Under the pieces are notes generated by a model that was not told the DNA's origin, searched no databases, and saw only the letters and a program-made list of their open reading frames with translations. Source: Candidatus Thalassarchaeum betae (GTDB lineage Archaea; Thermoplasmatota; Poseidoniia; Poseidoniales; Thalassarchaeaceae). Taken from it: a stretch of 34,599 bases of DNA. Both the position numbers and the translations under genes were made by a program. Positions 32,912 through 34,599 of the stretch are shown here, in pieces; position 1 is the stretch's first letter, and each line of letters begins with the position of its first letter. The stretch covers positions 1 to 34,599 of the forward strand of contig JAKUUP010000017.1 of NCBI GenBank assembly GCA_022447095.1, in the 5' to 3' direction.

Positions 32912-33754
32912 ATGGAAGGCGTCCGGACGGTGCGTCTCGTAGCTGCGCTTGCGGTAGCTGCAATGCTCGCCGGAGGCTGGATGATGAATGCACCAGTCGA
33001 CGACATCACCGACGCCGTCGATGATGTTGGGGACGCAGCCCCCACGTTCGCCGAAGAGGACGCCTCGGAGGACTCTGATGGGGAGCCTGTACTGAGACGT
33101 GGGGAGAAGGATGATTCGGACGACTCCGGGATGGACCTGCCGACCAGGCTTCTCGTCGGCGGGGTCGGCGCACTTGGCTCGCTCGCACTTGGCTCGATAC
33201 TGTTTGAGGTCATGCGAGTCACCGTACTGGTCGCACTGATCTCGCCGATGCTCGCTAGGATGAAGAAGAACCGCGAGGACATGCTCACTCGTGGTAGGCT
33301 GCTCGGTTACTTGGAGGCAAACGCGGGAATCCACTTCTCGGCCCTGCGTGACGCCCTAGGACTTGCGAACGGGGTCACGGCATACCACCTCCATACCCTT
33401 GAGTCGCAGGGCCAGATCATCTCATGGAGGGACGGCAAGCTGCGACGTTACGCGGTCTCCACCCTCACCAGGGAGGAAGTCAGCCGGATTCGCAACCCGA
33501 TTGCCGGCACCCGCCTTGCGATCCTCGAGGTCCTTGCTGAGTCCGGCAACATCGGTCTCTCAGGCACCGAGATTCGCGTGAGGCTGGCCATTTCCCGACA
33601 GTTGCTGAGCCATCACCTGAGCGAGTTGCGCAATGGCGAGATGGTGGAAGCAGCCTCCGAGGCCCTGCGCCCCAATTGGCGACTCTCCGATACCGGGAAG
33701 GACGTGCTGATCACCTCCAGAGAGGTCGCTCGGGTCGAGGCTGCGGCCGTATGA
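32912..33754 (+). CDS. Membrane-anchored regulator with two winged-helix domains
   Basis: Counting from the ATG at 32912 (280 aa), a hydrophobic segment at about 8-24 is followed by an acidic extracellular-looking stretch (about 29-76, many Asp and Glu) and a second long hydrophobic segment (about 80-113). Two winged-helix DNA-binding domains follow: 125-182 (RLLGYLEANAGIHFSALRDAL...AYHLHTLESQGQI, ArsR-like) and about 198-265 (RLAILEVLAESGNIGLSGTEIRVRL...HHLSELRNGEMV). This anchored double-wHTH layout is known from several archaeal regulators and suggests sensing at the membrane. The frame opens upstream to 32696, but that part is antisense to the M29 gene. GGAGGT lies 13-18 bases before the ATG. 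The Pcs-like gene follows 46 bases later. Confidence 0.82.
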   Translation: MEGVRTVRLVAALAVAAMLAGGWMMNAPVDDITDAVDDVGDAAPTFAEEDASEDSDGEPVLRRGEKDDSDDSGMDLPTRLLVGGVGALGSLALGSILFEVMRVTVLVALISPMLARMKKNREDMLTRGRLLGYLEANAGIHFSALRDALGLANGVTAYHLHTLESQGQIISWRDGKLRRYAVSTLTREEVSRIRNPIAGTRLAILEVLAESGNIGLSGTEIRVRLAISRQLLSHHLSELRNGEMVEAASEALRPNWRLSDTGKDVLITSREVARVEAAAV

Positions 33755-33800
33755 TTCAGGCCCACGAGGATTCAAGGGGTCGAAGCAACAGGAGAAACCT

Positions 33801-34520
33801 GTGAGTCAAGAAGACGGCAGCACCGCCCAGCGCCGTGCGCTGGCGATGTCCGTGCACCTGCTCACGGCGTCCGGCGCACTCTGGGCACTCCTCGCGCTGG
33901 ACGCCATAATCGCCGGGGACTACCGGATGGCCTTCCTCTGGATGTTCGTCGCGATGTTCGTCGACTCCGTCGATGGACCGCTGGCCAGGAAGGTCGACGT
34001 CAAGCGTCACACACCGCATATCGATGGGGCCAGGCTCGACGACGTCATTGACTACATCAACTACACATTCGTCCCAATCGTCCTACTGATCCACGCCGGC
34101 TGGCTGCCCGATCCAGCCCCTCTGTGGGCTGCCTTCCCCCTCGTAGCCAGCGCCTTGGCGTTCTCCAACACCGAGTCCAAGGACACCGAAGAGGGCTTCT
34201 TCCTCGGCTTCCCCTCGTACTGGAATGTCTTCGCCTTCTACGTCGTGGTGCTGGCCACAGCCGGCAGTGAGTGGTTCGTGCTGCTGCTGATGCTGGCCTT
34301 CAGCGCCCTGAGCGTGATGCCGGTGCGCTTCGTATACCCGAACCGCTTCGACGGGATGCGCTGGTTCTTCTTCGGAGGGGGCATAGTCTGGATAGTCTCG
34401 ATGCTCTTCGCAGCGCTGCAGTACCCCGACACCCCGCTGTTGTTGGTGCAGGTCTCCCTGGTCTATCCGGCACTGTACTTCGGCCTCTCTGTGTGGCTGG
34501 ACCGGCAAACTGTTTCATAG
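33801..34520 (+). CDS. pcs: CDP-alcohol phosphatidyltransferase, phosphatidylcholine-synthase-like
   Basis: The CDP-alcohol phosphotransferase motif is present as D58-G59-x2-A62-R63-x12-G76-x3-D80-x3-D84, with an extra Asp at 55 (DSVDGPLARKVDVKRHTPHIDGARLDDVIDYINY region). The longer spacing between AR and G, the Val-Lys stretch and the following LDDVIDYINYTFVP resemble bacterial phosphatidylcholine synthase (Pcs), which joins choline to CDP-diacylglycerol. About seven hydrophobic segments span the 239 residues. In an archaeon the lipid substrate could be CDP-archaeol and the alcohol is unknown. The start is a GTG at 33801 with AGGAGA six bases upstream. It probably shares a transcript with the membrane-anchored regulator. 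Confidence 0.83.
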   Translation: MSQEDGSTAQRRALAMSVHLLTASGALWALLALDAIIAGDYRMAFLWMFVAMFVDSVDGPLARKVDVKRHTPHIDGARLDDVIDYINYTFVPIVLLIHAGWLPDPAPLWAAFPLVASALAFSNTESKDTEEGFFLGFPSYWNVFAFYVVVLATAGSEWFVLLLMLAFSALSVMPVRFVYPNRFDGMRWFFFGGGIVWIVSMLFAALQYPDTPLLLVQVSLVYPALYFGLSVWLDRQTVS

Positions 34521-34599
34521 GGTACCCTCTGATTCATCTTCTCGGCGTTGAAGAATGTCCAATCATTGAACCAAGTTACTTATGTCTAGTACACCGATG
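34521..34599 (+). other. Window-end intergenic segment, possible promoter of the next gene
   Basis: No gene is contained. A TATA-like TTACTTATG lies at 34576-34584 and the window ends on an ATG (34597-34599). The distance of about 17 bases is shorter than that seen at the other leaderless starts, so whether this ATG is used cannot be judged here. Confidence 0.25.

Noticed and set aside
1-34599. A CRISPR array, prophage, insertion sequence or integrated element
   Set aside because: I saw no regularly spaced direct repeats, transposase, integrase, terminal inverted repeats or phage structural genes.

Overview
This GC-rich window reads as archaeal chromosome and fits marine Thermoplasmatota of the Marine Group II / Poseidoniales type (an inference from gene content; no rRNA gene is present). 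Archaeal signs are two enzymes of the wyosine tRNA pathway (Taw1-like and Taw2-like), tandem stand-alone Lrp/AsnC ligand-binding domains, membrane-anchored winged-helix regulators, TATA-like boxes about 23-28 bases before start codons (leaderless or nearly leaderless mRNAs), and large signal-peptide proteins with PKD-like repeats and one C-terminal anchor. Genes usually considered bacterial lie among them: uvrC, msrA, orn, an alkane-monooxygenase-type alkB and a phosphatidylcholine-synthase-like enzyme.

Layout. 1-2480: an FtsX-type ABC permease, cut by the window edge, followed by its ATPase, which carries a C-terminal zinc-ribbon-like tail. 2477-3493 (-): Taw1. 3616-5100: an M28-type metallopeptidase lipoprotein. 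5097-7149 (-): a four-gene run with a RimK-associated protease-like protein, a multi-pass membrane protein and two UPF0145/YbjQ proteins. 7343-10353: guaB, msrA and alkB in tight succession. 10406-11692: two unknown membrane proteins. 11666-12928 (-): an MFS transporter. 13009-13545: orn. 13634-15260 (-): Taw2 followed by a JAMM/MPN protein. 15310-18774: a large repeat-built surface protein and a small membrane protein. 18771-20498 (-): uvrC, divergent from a STAND-like ATPase with an N-terminal winged helix (20528-22723). 22720-23189 (-): two RAM-domain proteins. 23308-27957: a giant beta-helix/PKD surface protein. 27948-30033: divergent GT2 and GT4 glycosyltransferases. 30087-31157: an AI-2E-family membrane protein. 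31161-32809 (-): an M29-type aminopeptidase followed by a thiamine-pyrophosphokinase-like protein with an altered motif. 32912-34520: a membrane-anchored double winged-helix regulator and a Pcs-like CDP-alcohol phosphotransferase.

The chromosome is very compact. Almost every convergent gene pair overlaps at the stop codons, four of them by sharing a four-base TTAG or CTAG. No gene-free stretch exceeds 300 bases; the longest is about 190 bases, upstream of guaB. I saw no tRNA, rRNA, CRISPR array, insertion sequence or phage gene.

Functional themes are cell-surface proteins and envelope (FtsX/ABC pair, lipoprotein peptidase, two giant surface proteins, glycosyltransferases, headgroup enzyme), tRNA-Phe hypermodification, nucleotide and RNA metabolism (guaB, orn), repair of DNA and oxidised protein (uvrC, msrA), and possible alkane or fatty-chain oxidation. 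The least explained items are the STAND ATPase beside uvrC, the JAMM protein beside Taw2, the 982-residue repeat protein, and the alkB and pcs homologues in an archaeal setting.
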